A stretch of DNA of 17,426 nucleotides, taken from WVWW01 sp041568335. GTDB taxonomy: Bacteria > Acidobacteriota > Polarisedimenticolia > Polarisedimenticolales > Polarisedimenticolaceae. Shown one piece after another: positions 1 through 6,998 of this stretch (positions are counted from its first letter, which is position 1; each line of letters starts with the position of its first letter). Under the pieces are notes generated by a model. That model ran no database searches and was not told the DNA's origin. It worked only from the letters and a program-made list of their open reading frames with translations. A program made the position numbers and the translations under genes. The stretch spans positions 1-17,426 of the forward strand of contig JBFFZZ010000033.1 of the NCBI GenBank assembly GCA_041568335.1. Reading direction: 5' to 3'.

Positions 1-278
1 CCGCACGCGTCCGCCGTCCGGAACATCGACCCGACGTTCCACAAGCTGCGCACGTTGTCCAACACCACGGCGAAGGGCAACCGCTCGATCGCCGCCCCGG
101 GGCCGCCGCGGATACGCGCCTGCTGCTCGCGTAGTCTTCGTTCGATTTCGAGCGGTCTCGCGGTCATGCGCACCCCGCACGACGGACAGTGCACGGAACG
201 ACCCAGCCGATGCGTGGCGATCTCGAACTCGGCGCCACAGGCTTCGGACGGGCAACGGACCGCGGTCGGACGTGTCAT
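1..278 (-). CDS. SpoU/TrmH-family RNA 2'-O-methyltransferase with N-terminal zinc ribbon (partial, runs off left edge)
   Basis: Only the first 92 codons are inside the window. I translated them directly on the minus strand from the ATG at 278-276. Residues 9-34 form a zinc ribbon: C9, C14, C31 and C34, the second pair inside the motif HCPSCG. A charged helical linker (about 42-57) follows, then DNVRSLWNVGSMFRTADAC (residues 74-92). This is motif 1 of the SpoU/TrmH SPOUT fold, with N81, G83 and R87 in the NxGxxxRxA pattern. Family members methylate a ribose 2'-OH of tRNA or rRNA using S-adenosylmethionine. The SAM-binding trefoil knot and motifs 2-3 lie beyond the left edge, so the exact RNA target is open. 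A purine-rich run (GAGGGGG on the coding strand) sits only two bases before the ATG, an unusually tight spacing, so the start is not certain. The gene lies 49 bp downstream of the dioxygenase on the same strand and may share its transcript. Confidence 0.85.
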   Translation of the reverse strand, partial: MTRPTAVRCPSEACGAEFEIATHRLGRSVHCPSCGVRMTARPLEIERRLREQQARIRGGPGAAIERLPFAVVLDNVRSLWNVGSMFRTADAC

Positions 279-327
279 GACCCCCTCGATGCGGGCATGA
301 TGACGGGAGGTGTCGGACCTTGCAATC

Positions 328-1116
328 CTAGTCGGTGTCGAGCAGGCGCCCGGAACCCTGGCCGGGATAGGTCCGGCGGTTGGCGCCGGGAAACGCGTAC
401 CCGTTGATCAACGCACGGCGAGGACGATCGGAGCGATTGGGCTCGCTCGAATGGAACGTGTAAGAGCCGAACATGACGACGTCTCCGGAACCCATCGTCA
501 ACGTGACTGCCCTGGCCTCGTCCACCCGGTAGGCGGGGTCGGCGATGTGACCCAGGCGACAGCTGCCCGGGATGAACCGCAGCGGTCCGTTGTCCGGACC
601 CATCGCGTCGAGGGCCACGGCGGTCTGGACGTAGCTGCCCTTGCCGTTGACATCGGTCCACACCGGGTGGCCGTAGCGACGGTGTGTGGAGTCCTGGTGC
701 CACGCGAACTCGACCCCGTCGCCGGGCATCTTGAAGTGCGCCTGGTTGATTAGCTGATGCATCGTGGCGCTGCCGAGCAACTCGGAAACCGGTCGCAGCA
801 GCCGGCGATCGGCGCCGTAATCCGCGAGGACCGGCTCGCAAGCGCCGCACCACACCACGCGGTGGATCCGCACGGCGTCCGACTCCCCGTCACGATCGAT
901 CACGAACCGAGAACCGCGATAGTCCCCGGCGCCCGGGAGGCGCTCGGCATGCCGTTTCAGTCGGTCGAACGCGCGCCGCATCCGCTGCACGTCGGTAGGC
1001 CCGAACAGGGACGGGAGGACCAGCCAGCCGACGGAGAAGAAGCGCTCGATCTGGGCGGCTTCGAGGAACGCGCGGCGCGTCGGTCGCGGCATCTCGGCGG
1101 CGTGGAAGTGCTCCAT
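328..1116 (-). CDS. Phytanoyl-CoA dioxygenase (PhyH)-family Fe(II)/2-oxoglutarate oxygenase
   Basis: 262 residues from the ATG at 1116. The open frame continues upstream to 1242, but that extension overlaps the divergent dehydrogenase and looks unlike protein, so I chose the internal ATG; no clear Shine-Dalgarno supports it. The Fe(II) facial triad is visible: H140 and D142 in FAWHQDSTHRRYGH and a distal H222 in SYTFHSSEPN. R234 in RPRRALINGY fits the 2-oxoglutarate-binding arginine, and the length is normal for the PhyH family. These cytosolic enzymes hydroxylate or otherwise oxidise small molecules with O2 and 2-oxoglutarate. The substrate cannot be read from sequence; members act on fatty acyl-CoAs, ectoine, mitomycin-like compounds and others. 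It is divergent from a Zn alcohol dehydrogenase across 97 bp, which may mean shared control or a joint catabolic role, but that is inference. Confidence 0.88.
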   Translation of the reverse strand: MEHFHAAEMPRPTRRAFLEAAQIERFFSVGWLVLPSLFGPTDVQRMRRAFDRLKRHAERLPGAGDYRGSRFVIDRDGESDAVRIHRVVWCGACEPVLADYGADRRLLRPVSELLGSATMHQLINQAHFKMPGDGVEFAWHQDSTHRRYGHPVWTDVNGKGSYVQTAVALDAMGPDNGPLRFIPGSCRLGHIADPAYRVDEARAVTLTMGSGDVVMFGSYTFHSSEPNRSDRPRRALINGYAFPGANRRTYPGQGSGRLLDTD

Positions 1117-1146
1117 CGTTTCAAGGTACGAACCACCGCCGCGTTT

Positions 1147-1190
1147 GCACGTGTGCGGGACCGGCCGGCGCAAAACCGGTCCGGACGTGC
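1147..1190. promoter_or_regulatory. Interrupted dyad (operator-like or attenuator-like stem-loop) before the dehydrogenase
   Basis: Outer arms GCACGT (1147-1152) and ACGTGC (1185-1190), and inner arms GGACCGG (1158-1164) and CCGGTCC (1176-1182), are perfect inverted repeats. They enclose an 11-base centre and are separated by an asymmetric bulge. Five T follow at 1191-1195 on the plus strand. It lies in the divergent region between the PhyH-type oxygenase and the dehydrogenase. No plus-strand gene upstream needs a terminator, so an operator for a dimeric regulator or a leader attenuator is more likely. Confidence 0.5.
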
Positions 1191-1200
1191 TTTTTGGTGG

Positions 1201-1206
1201 GATAAT
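1201..1206 (+). promoter_or_regulatory. Candidate -10 box of the alcohol dehydrogenase
   Basis: GATAAT matches TATAAT at five of six bases and ends seven bases before the ATG at 1214. This spacing would put the transcript start at or next to the start codon, giving a leaderless mRNA. No -35-like hexamer is seen at 16-18 bp; that place is filled by the right arm of the dyad at 1147-1190, as expected for an activator-dependent promoter. The only weak purine run, GGTGGG at 1196-1201, is 12 bases from the ATG. Confidence 0.4.
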
Positions 1207-1213
1207 TCCGCGC

Positions 1214-2260
1214 ATGAGGGCCCTGACGTACCACGGCGACAAGACGGTGCGGCTCGAACGGGTGGCGGACCCGACGATCCTGGATCCGAGCGACGCGATC
1301 GTCCGCGTCGAGCTCTGCGCGGTGTGCGGCTCGGACCTGCATGTCTATCACGGCAGGGAGCGCGGTCTCGATCACGGTTGTGTGATGGGTCACGAGTTCG
1401 TCGGCAAGATCGTCGCGCTGGGCCCATCCGCGGGCACCCTGTCCGAGGGCGATCGCATCCTGAGCCCGTTCACCACCAATTGCGGGGCCTGCGAGCCGTG
1501 CCGGCTCGGCCTCACGTCTCGCTGCAAGAACGGCGCCTTGTTCGGCTGGGTCGAGGGGGGTCGCGGTTTGCACGGTGGCCAGGCGGAGTATGTGCGGGTC
1601 CCGCTGGCGGGATCGACGTTGGTGCGGATACCGGACGGTGTCACCGACGATGCCGGCTTGTTGCTCGGCGACGTCTTCAGCACCGGCTGGTTTTGCGCGG
1701 AGCAGGCGGGGCTCGAGCCCGGGTGCGTCTGTGTCGTGGTCGGTTGCGGACCCGTCGGGCTGTGCGCGGTCCTCGCCGCCATCGAGATGAAGGCCGGACG
1801 CGTTTTCGCCCTGGACCGGGTCCCCGAACGGCTCGCGCTGGCCCGACGCTTCGGAGCCGAGCCGCTGAACATCGACCACGACGACCCGCTCGCGACCCTG
1901 CGCGAGGCCACCGGAGGGTTGGGTGCCGACGCGGTCCTCGAGGTCGTCGGCAACGCCTCGGCGCATCGAACGGCGATGGATCTCGTCCGGCCCGGGGGGA
2001 CGGTCTCGGTCGTCGGCGTGCACACGGAAGCGACCTTCAGCTTCTCGCCCTCCGAAGCGTACGACAAGAACCTGACCTACCGTGTCGGCCGCTGCCCCGC
2101 GCGGCGCCTGGCGGCCGAGCTCCTGCCGCTGGTGCAGCGCCGCGACTTCGATTTCGCGGCGATCCTGAGCCATCGGCTGCCGCTCGACGAGGGGGTCGAG
2201 GCGTATCGCGTCTTCGACGAAAAACTGGACGGTTGCATCAAAGTCTCGCTGATTCCTTGA
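1214..2260 (+). CDS. Zinc-dependent MDR alcohol dehydrogenase (NAD(H)-type)
   Basis: 348 residues from the ATG at 1214. The in-frame extension to 1145 runs through the dyad and is not protein-like. Catalytic zinc ligands are C38 (CAVCGSDLH) and H60/E61 (MGHEF). Structural zinc ligands are C90, C93, C96 and C104 in NCGACEPCRLGLTSRC. The Rossmann motif GCGPVG is at 177-182, and D201 at the end of the second beta strand (FALD) points to NAD rather than NADP. All features of a complete, active medium-chain dehydrogenase are present. The family oxidises alcohols, polyols or glutathione/formaldehyde adducts in the cytosol; the substrate is not decidable here. It is the first of two plus-strand genes, 63 bp before the PATAN protein, and divergent from a PhyH-type oxygenase. 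Confidence 0.93.
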   Translation: MRALTYHGDKTVRLERVADPTILDPSDAIVRVELCAVCGSDLHVYHGRERGLDHGCVMGHEFVGKIVALGPSAGTLSEGDRILSPFTTNCGACEPCRLGLTSRCKNGALFGWVEGGRGLHGGQAEYVRVPLAGSTLVRIPDGVTDDAGLLLGDVFSTGWFCAEQAGLEPGCVCVVVGCGPVGLCAVLAAIEMKAGRVFALDRVPERLALARRFGAEPLNIDHDDPLATLREATGGLGADAVLEVVGNASAHRTAMDLVRPGGTVSVVGVHTEATFSFSPSEAYDKNLTYRVGRCPARRLAAELLPLVQRRDFDFAAILSHRLPLDEGVEAYRVFDEKLDGCIKVSLIP

Positions 2261-2274
2261 CCCTCTTGGCCACC

Positions 2275-2302
2275 TTGCCCCGCCCTGTCGAGAACCTAGA
2301 TT
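2275..2302 (+). promoter_or_regulatory. Weak candidate promoter for the PATAN/DUF4388 gene
   Basis: TTGCCC (2275-2280, four of six to TTGACA), a 16-bp spacer and TAGATT (2297-2302, four of six to TATAAT) lie in the 63-bp gap after the dehydrogenase. The implied leader would be only about 15 bases and would begin near the GGAGGG ribosome site at 2311-2316. Read-through from the dehydrogenase is equally possible, since no terminator hairpin is seen in the gap. Confidence 0.25.
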
Positions 2303-2323
2303 GCTCTTCAGGAGGGATTTGCG

Positions 2324-3652
2324 ATGGGCCTGATGGGAACGCTCGATACGATGTCGCTCGGGGATCTGCTGGCGTGGATCTCGACCGCCCGGAAATCCGG
2401 CGTGGTGACGGTCGCCGCCGGAAAGAAACGGCTCCAACTCTCGGTCGGCGGGTCGCGCGTTCTCGGCGCCTACTCGAACGAGCCGCCGATGTTGCTCGGT
2501 CAGTTCCTGCTCTCTCGCGGCAAGATCGACGAGGTCACGCTGCACGACGCGCTCGCGCGTCAGGACACCACACGCGAGCACCTCGGCCAGGTGCTCACGG
2601 AGATGGGGGCGATCACTAGGGAAGAGCTGGACCGCTACGTCGTGTTGAAGGCCGAGGAGACGATCTTCAACATGCTCGAGTGGTCCGAGGCGATGTTCGA
2701 GTTCGACATCAACGCCGACGCCGACTCACGCATGGTCCGGATGGATCACGGGATCGACGACCTGATCATGCGCGGCGCGCAGCGCGGCGACGAGATGGCC
2801 CGGATGCGCCAGCTGCTGGGGGATCCCGGGGTCGTGTTGTGCCGCACCGAGACCGAGCTCCCCGAACAGGCGCGCAACTCGCCGATGGCCGCCCGCATCT
2901 ACGACGCGATCGACGGCAAGCGAACCCTCGCGGACATCCTGCTGAATTCCCGCGCCTCGGACTACTTCGCGACCAAGTTCCTCTACGAGCTGCACCGTGC
3001 CGGTGTCGTGCGGATCAAGAACGTTCAGGGTACGCAACCCGAACCGGGGAGCCCGAAGGCGATCCACGGCGCCGTCAACGAGCTGCTCGAGGCCGAACAG
3101 TTCGAGGGCGCAGTCTCCCTGCTCAGCGCCTCGCTGAAGGTGTTCCCCGACAATGCCGAGCTGCAACAGGCACTCCACAAGGCCGAGGCCGACTTCCTCG
3201 AGCACACCTACAAGAACCGGCTCTCACCGACTCGTGTCCCGCGCCTCATCGTGCCGGCCGACCGGGCGCTCGCGCGCGAGGACATCGGGCCGAACGAGCG
3301 GTTCATCCTCGATCTGGCCAACCAGGGAACCTGGGACGTCAAGGCGATGACCCGGATCGCACCGCTGCACGAGGTGGACGTGGTGCGCGCTACCTTGAAC
3401 CTGCTGGACAAGAAGCTGATCGAGATGACCGGTGACGACGCGCCGGCCGAATCCCCGGCGGTCGAAGTGCTGGGTGACGAGCTGCGCCGGCTGGCGGGCG
3501 ACGTCCACGCCGCGGCCGTCGAGGGCGAAGTCGAGGACCGGCTCGAGGGAGCGGACGCCGTGGACTCACCCGAGTCCATTCCTGTGACCGGCTTCGAGCT
3601 GCAGGACGAGGCCTCCCTCGCCGAGGCGGCCTCCGGTGAGAAGACGCGCTAG
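2324..3652 (+). CDS. PATAN-domain (DUF4388) protein with winged-helix and TPR-like regions
   Basis: 442 residues. A strong ribosome site (AGGAGGG, about 2310-2316) eight bases before the ATG fixes the start at 2324 rather than the internal ATG nine bases on. Residues 1-130 match the PATAN/DUF4388 pattern: opening MGTLDTMSLGDLLAWIS, then the short strands of SGVVTV, GQFLLSRGKI and GQVLTEMGAI. A winged-helix-like unit follows (IDGKRTLADILL to AGVVRI, about 196-231), then a TPR-like helical pair (about 248-295). A second helix-turn-helix-like unit comes next (WDVKAMTRIAPLHEVDVV, about 337-354), and the tail from about 372 is acidic and probably disordered. There is no signal peptide or membrane segment. 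PATAN proteins are linked to two-component signalling and surface motility in deltaproteobacteria and cyanobacteria; a regulatory or scaffold role here is inferred. It converges on the FecA-like receptor with a five-base gap. Confidence 0.85.
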   Translation: MGLMGTLDTMSLGDLLAWISTARKSGVVTVAAGKKRLQLSVGGSRVLGAYSNEPPMLLGQFLLSRGKIDEVTLHDALARQDTTREHLGQVLTEMGAITREELDRYVVLKAEETIFNMLEWSEAMFEFDINADADSRMVRMDHGIDDLIMRGAQRGDEMARMRQLLGDPGVVLCRTETELPEQARNSPMAARIYDAIDGKRTLADILLNSRASDYFATKFLYELHRAGVVRIKNVQGTQPEPGSPKAIHGAVNELLEAEQFEGAVSLLSASLKVFPDNAELQQALHKAEADFLEHTYKNRLSPTRVPRLIVPADRALAREDIGPNERFILDLANQGTWDVKAMTRIAPLHEVDVVRATLNLLDKKLIEMTGDDAPAESPAVEVLGDELRRLAGDVHAAAVEGEVEDRLEGADAVDSPESIPVTGFELQDEASLAEAASGEKTR

Positions 3653-3657
3653 CCGAC

Positions 3658-5898
3658 TCAGAAATGCCACGAAACCCCGGCCAGGATCGAGCGCGGTAGC
3701 CCCGGTCGTAGACCGGCCGGCCTGCTGGCTGCGCGGTAAACCTCGTCGGTGACGTTGCGCCCCTGCACGAACGCCTCGATGCCGGAGGCGAACTCGCGTT
3801 TGACCGTGAGATCGATCCGCGAATGCGCGTCCGTGGCTGCGCCCGGTGCGATCGGTCCCTGCCCCGCCTCGGTGCGCATCCGATCGCTCCACAGCAACGC
3901 CGCAAAGCCGGACCAGCGCTGCCCGACGATCCCGCCGTGCAGGGCCACGCGATGCGGCGCGACGTAGGGCAGCTCGTCTCCCCGCGTCACGTCGTCACCC
4001 CACCCGTCGAAGCTCGAGTCGAAGCTCGAGCGGAACTCGGCATGGGTCCAGGTGTAGGTCAGGCTGACCGGCAGGCTGACCGCGCCGTCGCGTGCGGCGC
4101 CGAAGTCGTGATGCACGACGGTCTCGAGCCCGTACACGTGTGCGGCGCCGCCGTTGTACAGATCGCCGCTTCCGGTCCCGCCGGACGACAGCGTGTCGGC
4201 GCCGAGCAGGTTGTCGTAGTCGTTGAAATAGGCCGTCGCTTCCACGCGGAGCGCGCCCGCTTCACGGCGGTAGCCGAGCTCGTAGTTCACGCCGGTCTCG
4301 GAATCCGTATCGATCGTCGCGCCCGGGCCCGGCGGCGCAAAGCCCCGATGAGCGCCCGCGAACAGGAACGAGCTCCGATCAATGGCGTAGTTGACCCCGA
4401 ACCCGGGGATCCATTGGCGCACGTCGTTGGCGCGCGACGACAGAGCGGTACCGCTGCGCGTGGGATCGGTCGTGCCGAAGTCCCGCCGCGTGTAATCGAT
4501 CGCCTCGAAACGCACCCCCGGGGAGAAGGTCCAGCGTCCTGTCCGGATCGTCTCGCGGACGAAGAACGCGAACGCCTGCGCCTCACTGATGCGGTTGGCC
4601 TGGCTCCCAGGTGCTCCCCGGCTGCTGAGCTGCATCGCCCCGTCGAGCATGCGGAACCCGTCTTCTTCCTGGAAGCGGTCCTCGGAGTCCTCGTGGTAGC
4701 GCACGCCGATCTCGAGGTCTTGGCGACGACCGGCGTGGATCCCCAGGATCGCCTGAACGCCTTGTGACAGGTAGCGGCGGCGGTTGTTACGGACACGCAG
4801 CGCGTCGTCCGCGCTGTCGGCGTCGCCGCGAAGCGTGTCGAGCTCGCTCGCGTAGGTCAACGGTTCGGTCAGCACCGTATCGAGCCCCGTTCCGTTGACC
4901 GATTGCAGTTTGCGCCAGTTGCGGAAGAACTCGTTCCGATACACCGCCGTGGTCAGATCCGTCGATTTCGACGGCTTGACGAGGTGAACGAGCTGGATCT
5001 GCTCGTGATCGCTGTCGAGCCGGTCCTCGCCGGAGGCCGCGTAGCGCCTGTACGGGGTCGCGGCGAAATCGGCCTCGGTCAGGCCCAGGTAGGTCTCCTC
5101 GGCGGTCTGCTCGGTGCGGCCCAGCTTGACCTCGATCGACTGGTACCGACGCGCCTCGGGGCCGCTGTTGACGCGAAACTTGGCGAGGTAGTCGGCGAGC
5201 TCGAAACCCGTCGAGCCACCGCCGTCGAGATCCTTGAAGCCCGAGGCCTCCTGCTGAAAGGTCTCGATCATCCAGCCGAATCGAGAGGTCGACCCGCCGA
5301 GACGGCCACGCCCGCGGCGCAGACCGTCGCTCCCGCCGGCGAGACTCAGGTCGCCGGAAAAACCGGACGGGATGGGCGATGACATGAGGTTCAGCACACC
5401 GCCGTTCGTGTACGGGCCCTGGCGGATCGAGCTCGATCCGGTGCGCACCTCGATCCCGGACATGCGGCCCGTAGTCGGGAAGTAGTAGGCGGCGGGCGCG
5501 GAGTAGGGCGCCGGAGCGATGAGGATGCCGTCCTCGAGGAGCGTGATCTTCTGGCTGCGCTCCGATCCGCTCCCACGCAGACCGATGTTGGGTCGCAACC
5601 CGTAGCCGTCCTCCTCCTGGATGTTCACGCCGGGGACGATGCTCAGAACCTGGTGGATGTCGTCGTGGGACTGACGCTCGAGCAGTGCTTCGTTGAGGTA
5701 GGTCACCGAGCCGGGAGTGCGGTCGACGGCTTCGCAGATCACCCGCAGCCGTTCCTGGAGCACCGGTCGTTCATCCCCCTTTTTTGCGGGGGTTTCTTCG
5801 GCGGGCGACTCCCGTTCGGCGAGCAGGGCCCCAACGTGCGGCGCCGTGAGGAACAGGGCGGCCAGGACGATCGGGAGGATCCGCGCAGGCGCTCTCAT
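3658..5898 (-). CDS. FecA-like TonB-dependent outer-membrane receptor
   Basis: 746 residues from the ATG at 5898, with an AGGAG ribosome site just upstream. Residues 1-27 are a Sec signal peptide (basic start, hydrophobic LPIVLAALFL). The plug domain (about 55-180) contains IQEEDGYGLRPNIGLRGSG and KITLLEDGILIAPAPYSAPA, closely resembling the FecA group of ferric-chelate receptors. The remainder is a beta-barrel ending in the aromatic AGVSWHF expected of outer-membrane proteins. There is no N-terminal STN signalling domain, so it is not a FecA-type transducer working with a FecI/FecR pair, and none is seen nearby. TonB-ExbBD would energise import across the outer membrane. Two Fur-type boxes lie in its promoter region, supporting iron-repressed expression. 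The ligand (ferric citrate or another chelate) is not proven; no ABC importer is adjacent. Confidence 0.92.
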   Translation of the reverse strand: MRAPARILPIVLAALFLTAPHVGALLAERESPAEETPAKKGDERPVLQERLRVICEAVDRTPGSVTYLNEALLERQSHDDIHQVLSIVPGVNIQEEDGYGLRPNIGLRGSGSERSQKITLLEDGILIAPAPYSAPAAYYFPTTGRMSGIEVRTGSSSIRQGPYTNGGVLNLMSSPIPSGFSGDLSLAGGSDGLRRGRGRLGGSTSRFGWMIETFQQEASGFKDLDGGGSTGFELADYLAKFRVNSGPEARRYQSIEVKLGRTEQTAEETYLGLTEADFAATPYRRYAASGEDRLDSDHEQIQLVHLVKPSKSTDLTTAVYRNEFFRNWRKLQSVNGTGLDTVLTEPLTYASELDTLRGDADSADDALRVRNNRRRYLSQGVQAILGIHAGRRQDLEIGVRYHEDSEDRFQEEDGFRMLDGAMQLSSRGAPGSQANRISEAQAFAFFVRETIRTGRWTFSPGVRFEAIDYTRRDFGTTDPTRSGTALSSRANDVRQWIPGFGVNYAIDRSSFLFAGAHRGFAPPGPGATIDTDSETGVNYELGYRREAGALRVEATAYFNDYDNLLGADTLSSGGTGSGDLYNGGAAHVYGLETVVHHDFGAARDGAVSLPVSLTYTWTHAEFRSSFDSSFDGWGDDVTRGDELPYVAPHRVALHGGIVGQRWSGFAALLWSDRMRTEAGQGPIAPGAATDAHSRIDLTVKREFASGIEAFVQGRNVTDEVYRAASRPAGLRPGLPRSILAGVSWHF
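4007..4030 (-). repeat. Perfect 12-bp tandem duplication inside the FecA-like receptor
   Basis: TCGAAGCTCGAG occurs twice back to back (4007-4018 and 4019-4030). On the coding strand it gives a doubled SSFD in FRSSFDSSFDGWGDD, in a part of the barrel rich in Ser/Asp that is likely an extracellular loop. It keeps the reading frame and looks like a slippage duplication. Confidence 0.8.
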
Positions 5899-5910
5899 GA
5901 CAGCTCCTAG

Positions 5911-5927
5911 TTGCGACCTATTCGCAT
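5911..5927 (-). promoter_or_regulatory. Fur-type box 1, over the promoter of the FecA-like receptor
   Basis: Read on the minus strand, ATGCGAATAGGTCGCAA matches the palindromic 17-mer TTGCGAATNATTCGCAA at 13 of 16 defined positions. It overlaps the end of the candidate -10 box and the predicted transcript start of the receptor gene, and ends just upstream of its ribosome site. That is where a repressor such as Fur would block transcription. A second inverted pair, TTCGC (5921-5925) and GCGAA (5936-5940), overlaps it. Confidence 0.6.
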
Positions 5928-5953
5928 TATTTATCGCGAACCCGTCGCATCAA
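5926..5953 (-). promoter_or_regulatory. Candidate promoter of the FecA-like receptor
   Basis: On the minus strand TTGATG (5953-5948) serves as -35, with a 16-bp spacer and AATAAT (5931-5926, five of six to TATAAT) as -10. Transcription would start near 5919, about 20 bases before the ATG at 5898. The Fur-type box at 5911-5927 covers this start point. Confidence 0.5.
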
Positions 5954-5997
5954 CTTCGATAGTCTTTGTGGCTGAGAAACCCTTTTGATCCAGCTAG

Positions 5998-6014
5998 TTG
6001 CGAACCATTTGCAA
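5998..6014 (-). promoter_or_regulatory. Fur-type box 2, upstream of the receptor promoter
   Basis: On the minus strand TTGCAAATGGTTCGCAA matches TTGCGAATNATTCGCAA at 14 of 16 defined positions. One flanking base on each side extends the palindrome to GTTGC...GCAAC (5997-6015). It lies 87 bp from box 1 and about 45 bp upstream of the -35 element. The rest of the 214-bp gap (5899-6112) holds no gene, and I see no strong terminator for the PilZ gene. Confidence 0.6.
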
Positions 6015-6112
6015 CTGTGACGACTAAATCCTACCGGATCGCTCCACTATTCCACCAATGGCGGAAACGGTCAAGCCCCGGAAGGCCGAAACGGCGTCGT
6101 GGAAAACCGAGA

Positions 6113-6919
6113 TCAGTGCCCGGAAGCGCGCTGACCGGTCATTTCGCGGGCCTTCATGCGAACGTTCTGGCGGACGTTGGGCTCACGGCTCAGTTGGAGC
6201 AGCTTCGGGCGGTTGAGCTTGTTCATCTCTGCGATGACCTCGCTGAACATCGCGTTGGGGTGGGTCACGAACAGCCAGCGCGCCTCTTCGTGCGGGCGGG
6301 TGGTGAGCCAACGAGCGACCTGGGACAGGACACGCGTCGTCAGGTTGCGGTTGCGCAGCATGAGGATCACATCGTTGGGTGTCATGCGCGGCGAGCTGAG
6401 CAACCGCAGCATGACGCTCGGGTTCCCGTCCCGGATCAGCGCGCGAATCTCCTCGCTGGTCGCGACGGTCGCGAGCATCATCTTCTGGTCTGCCGGGCGG
6501 CCGCGCAGGACCTGGTCGAGGTTACGCTCCCCTTCCCGTACCGATTTCCGGATCGCCTCGACGACGGAGCCGGCGACCACGCCTTCCGACAGGTCCTCGA
6601 GCTTGCGCTTGGCCTCGTCGGTGAGATCAAGGAACTCGATGCCCAGCCCGGCCGGCTTGCCCAGCGCACGTTCCTGCTCCGTGATCACGCGCACCACGCG
6701 GCCCTCCACCGTGAAGGGTTCCTCGAATTGGCTGCTGCGGAACTTCAACGTGCCCACGAGGCCCAGCTCGCAGGTGTGCTCGGTCGTCAACAGGATGCCG
6801 CCGGCCGACAGGTCCAGGGTGAAATCCCGCACCGTGAACGACTCGCTCTCGAAGCTCACGAGGATGGGGATGAGGACCCGTGCGGCGCGCTCGGTCGTAC
6901 CTGCGTCTGTTACCGGCAT
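6113..6919 (-). CDS. PilZ-domain protein with C-terminal helical-repeat module
   Basis: 268 residues from the ATG at 6919, chosen because a consensus GAGGAGG lies nine to eleven bases upstream; the frame extends to a TTG at 6943, but that would translate the ribosome site itself. Residues about 10-110 form a PilZ beta-barrel: DLSAGG at 36-41 is the (D/N)xSxxG c-di-GMP motif, followed by the strands VEGRVVRVI and GLGIEFLDL. The usual RxxxR motif is degenerate: ERAAR (10-14) has Glu in place of the first Arg, so nucleotide binding may be weak or absent. Residues about 130-268 are helical repeats (IRALIRDGNPSVMLRLLSSP, then RNLTTRVLSQVA and EPNVRQNVRMKAREM). As I recall it, a module of this kind recurs in acidobacterial and deltaproteobacterial proteins. 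It is a cytosolic protein with no membrane segment. It lies 79 bp downstream of the Oar-like receptor gene. A signalling adaptor role is likely; its partner is unknown. Confidence 0.85.
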   Translation of the reverse strand: MPVTDAGTTERAARVLIPILVSFESESFTVRDFTLDLSAGGILLTTEHTCELGLVGTLKFRSSQFEEPFTVEGRVVRVITEQERALGKPAGLGIEFLDLTDEAKRKLEDLSEGVVAGSVVEAIRKSVREGERNLDQVLRGRPADQKMMLATVATSEEIRALIRDGNPSVMLRLLSSPRMTPNDVILMLRNRNLTTRVLSQVARWLTTRPHEEARWLFVTHPNAMFSEVIAEMNKLNRPKLLQLSREPNVRQNVRMKAREMTGQRASGH

Positions 6920-6930
6920 GGTTGATTCCG

Positions 6931-6937
6931 CCTCCTC
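6931..6937 (-). promoter_or_regulatory. Strong ribosome-binding site fixing the PilZ gene start
   Basis: GAGGAGG on the minus strand ends 11 bases before the ATG at 6919. It lies inside the longer open frame that begins with TTG at 6943, so it argues for the shorter protein. Confidence 0.7.
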
Positions 6938-6980
6938 GGGCAAATATAGAACCTGAATCGCTCTGCGCCAGTAGAATTAA

Positions 6981-6995
6981 AAGAATCGTATTCTT
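6981..6995 (-). terminator. Weak terminator-like hairpin after the Oar-like receptor
   Basis: Four bases past the TAG at 7001-6999 (minus strand), AAGAAT (6995-6990) pairs with ATTCTT (6986-6981) around a three-base loop, followed by TTAATT. The stem is AT-rich and only six pairs long, so it may be inefficient and allow read-through into the PilZ gene. Confidence 0.3.
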
Positions 6996-6998
6996 GGT

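Noticed and set aside
757..2619. A 620-codon plus-strand frame across the PhyH gene and the dehydrogenase
   Set aside because: It overlaps three well-supported genes in other frames, and most of it is Arg-rich without motifs.
6084..6095. GCCG-AAA-CGGC hairpin after the PilZ gene as terminator
   Set aside because: Only four base pairs and no T tract on the minus strand.
6920..6943. Longer PilZ protein starting at TTG 6943
   Set aside because: The extra codons encode the GAGGAGG ribosome site itself; the ATG at 6919 is correctly spaced from it.
6943..6948. TATATT on the minus strand as -10 box for the PilZ gene
   Set aside because: Five of six bases match, but there is no -35 and transcription would begin at the ribosome site itself.
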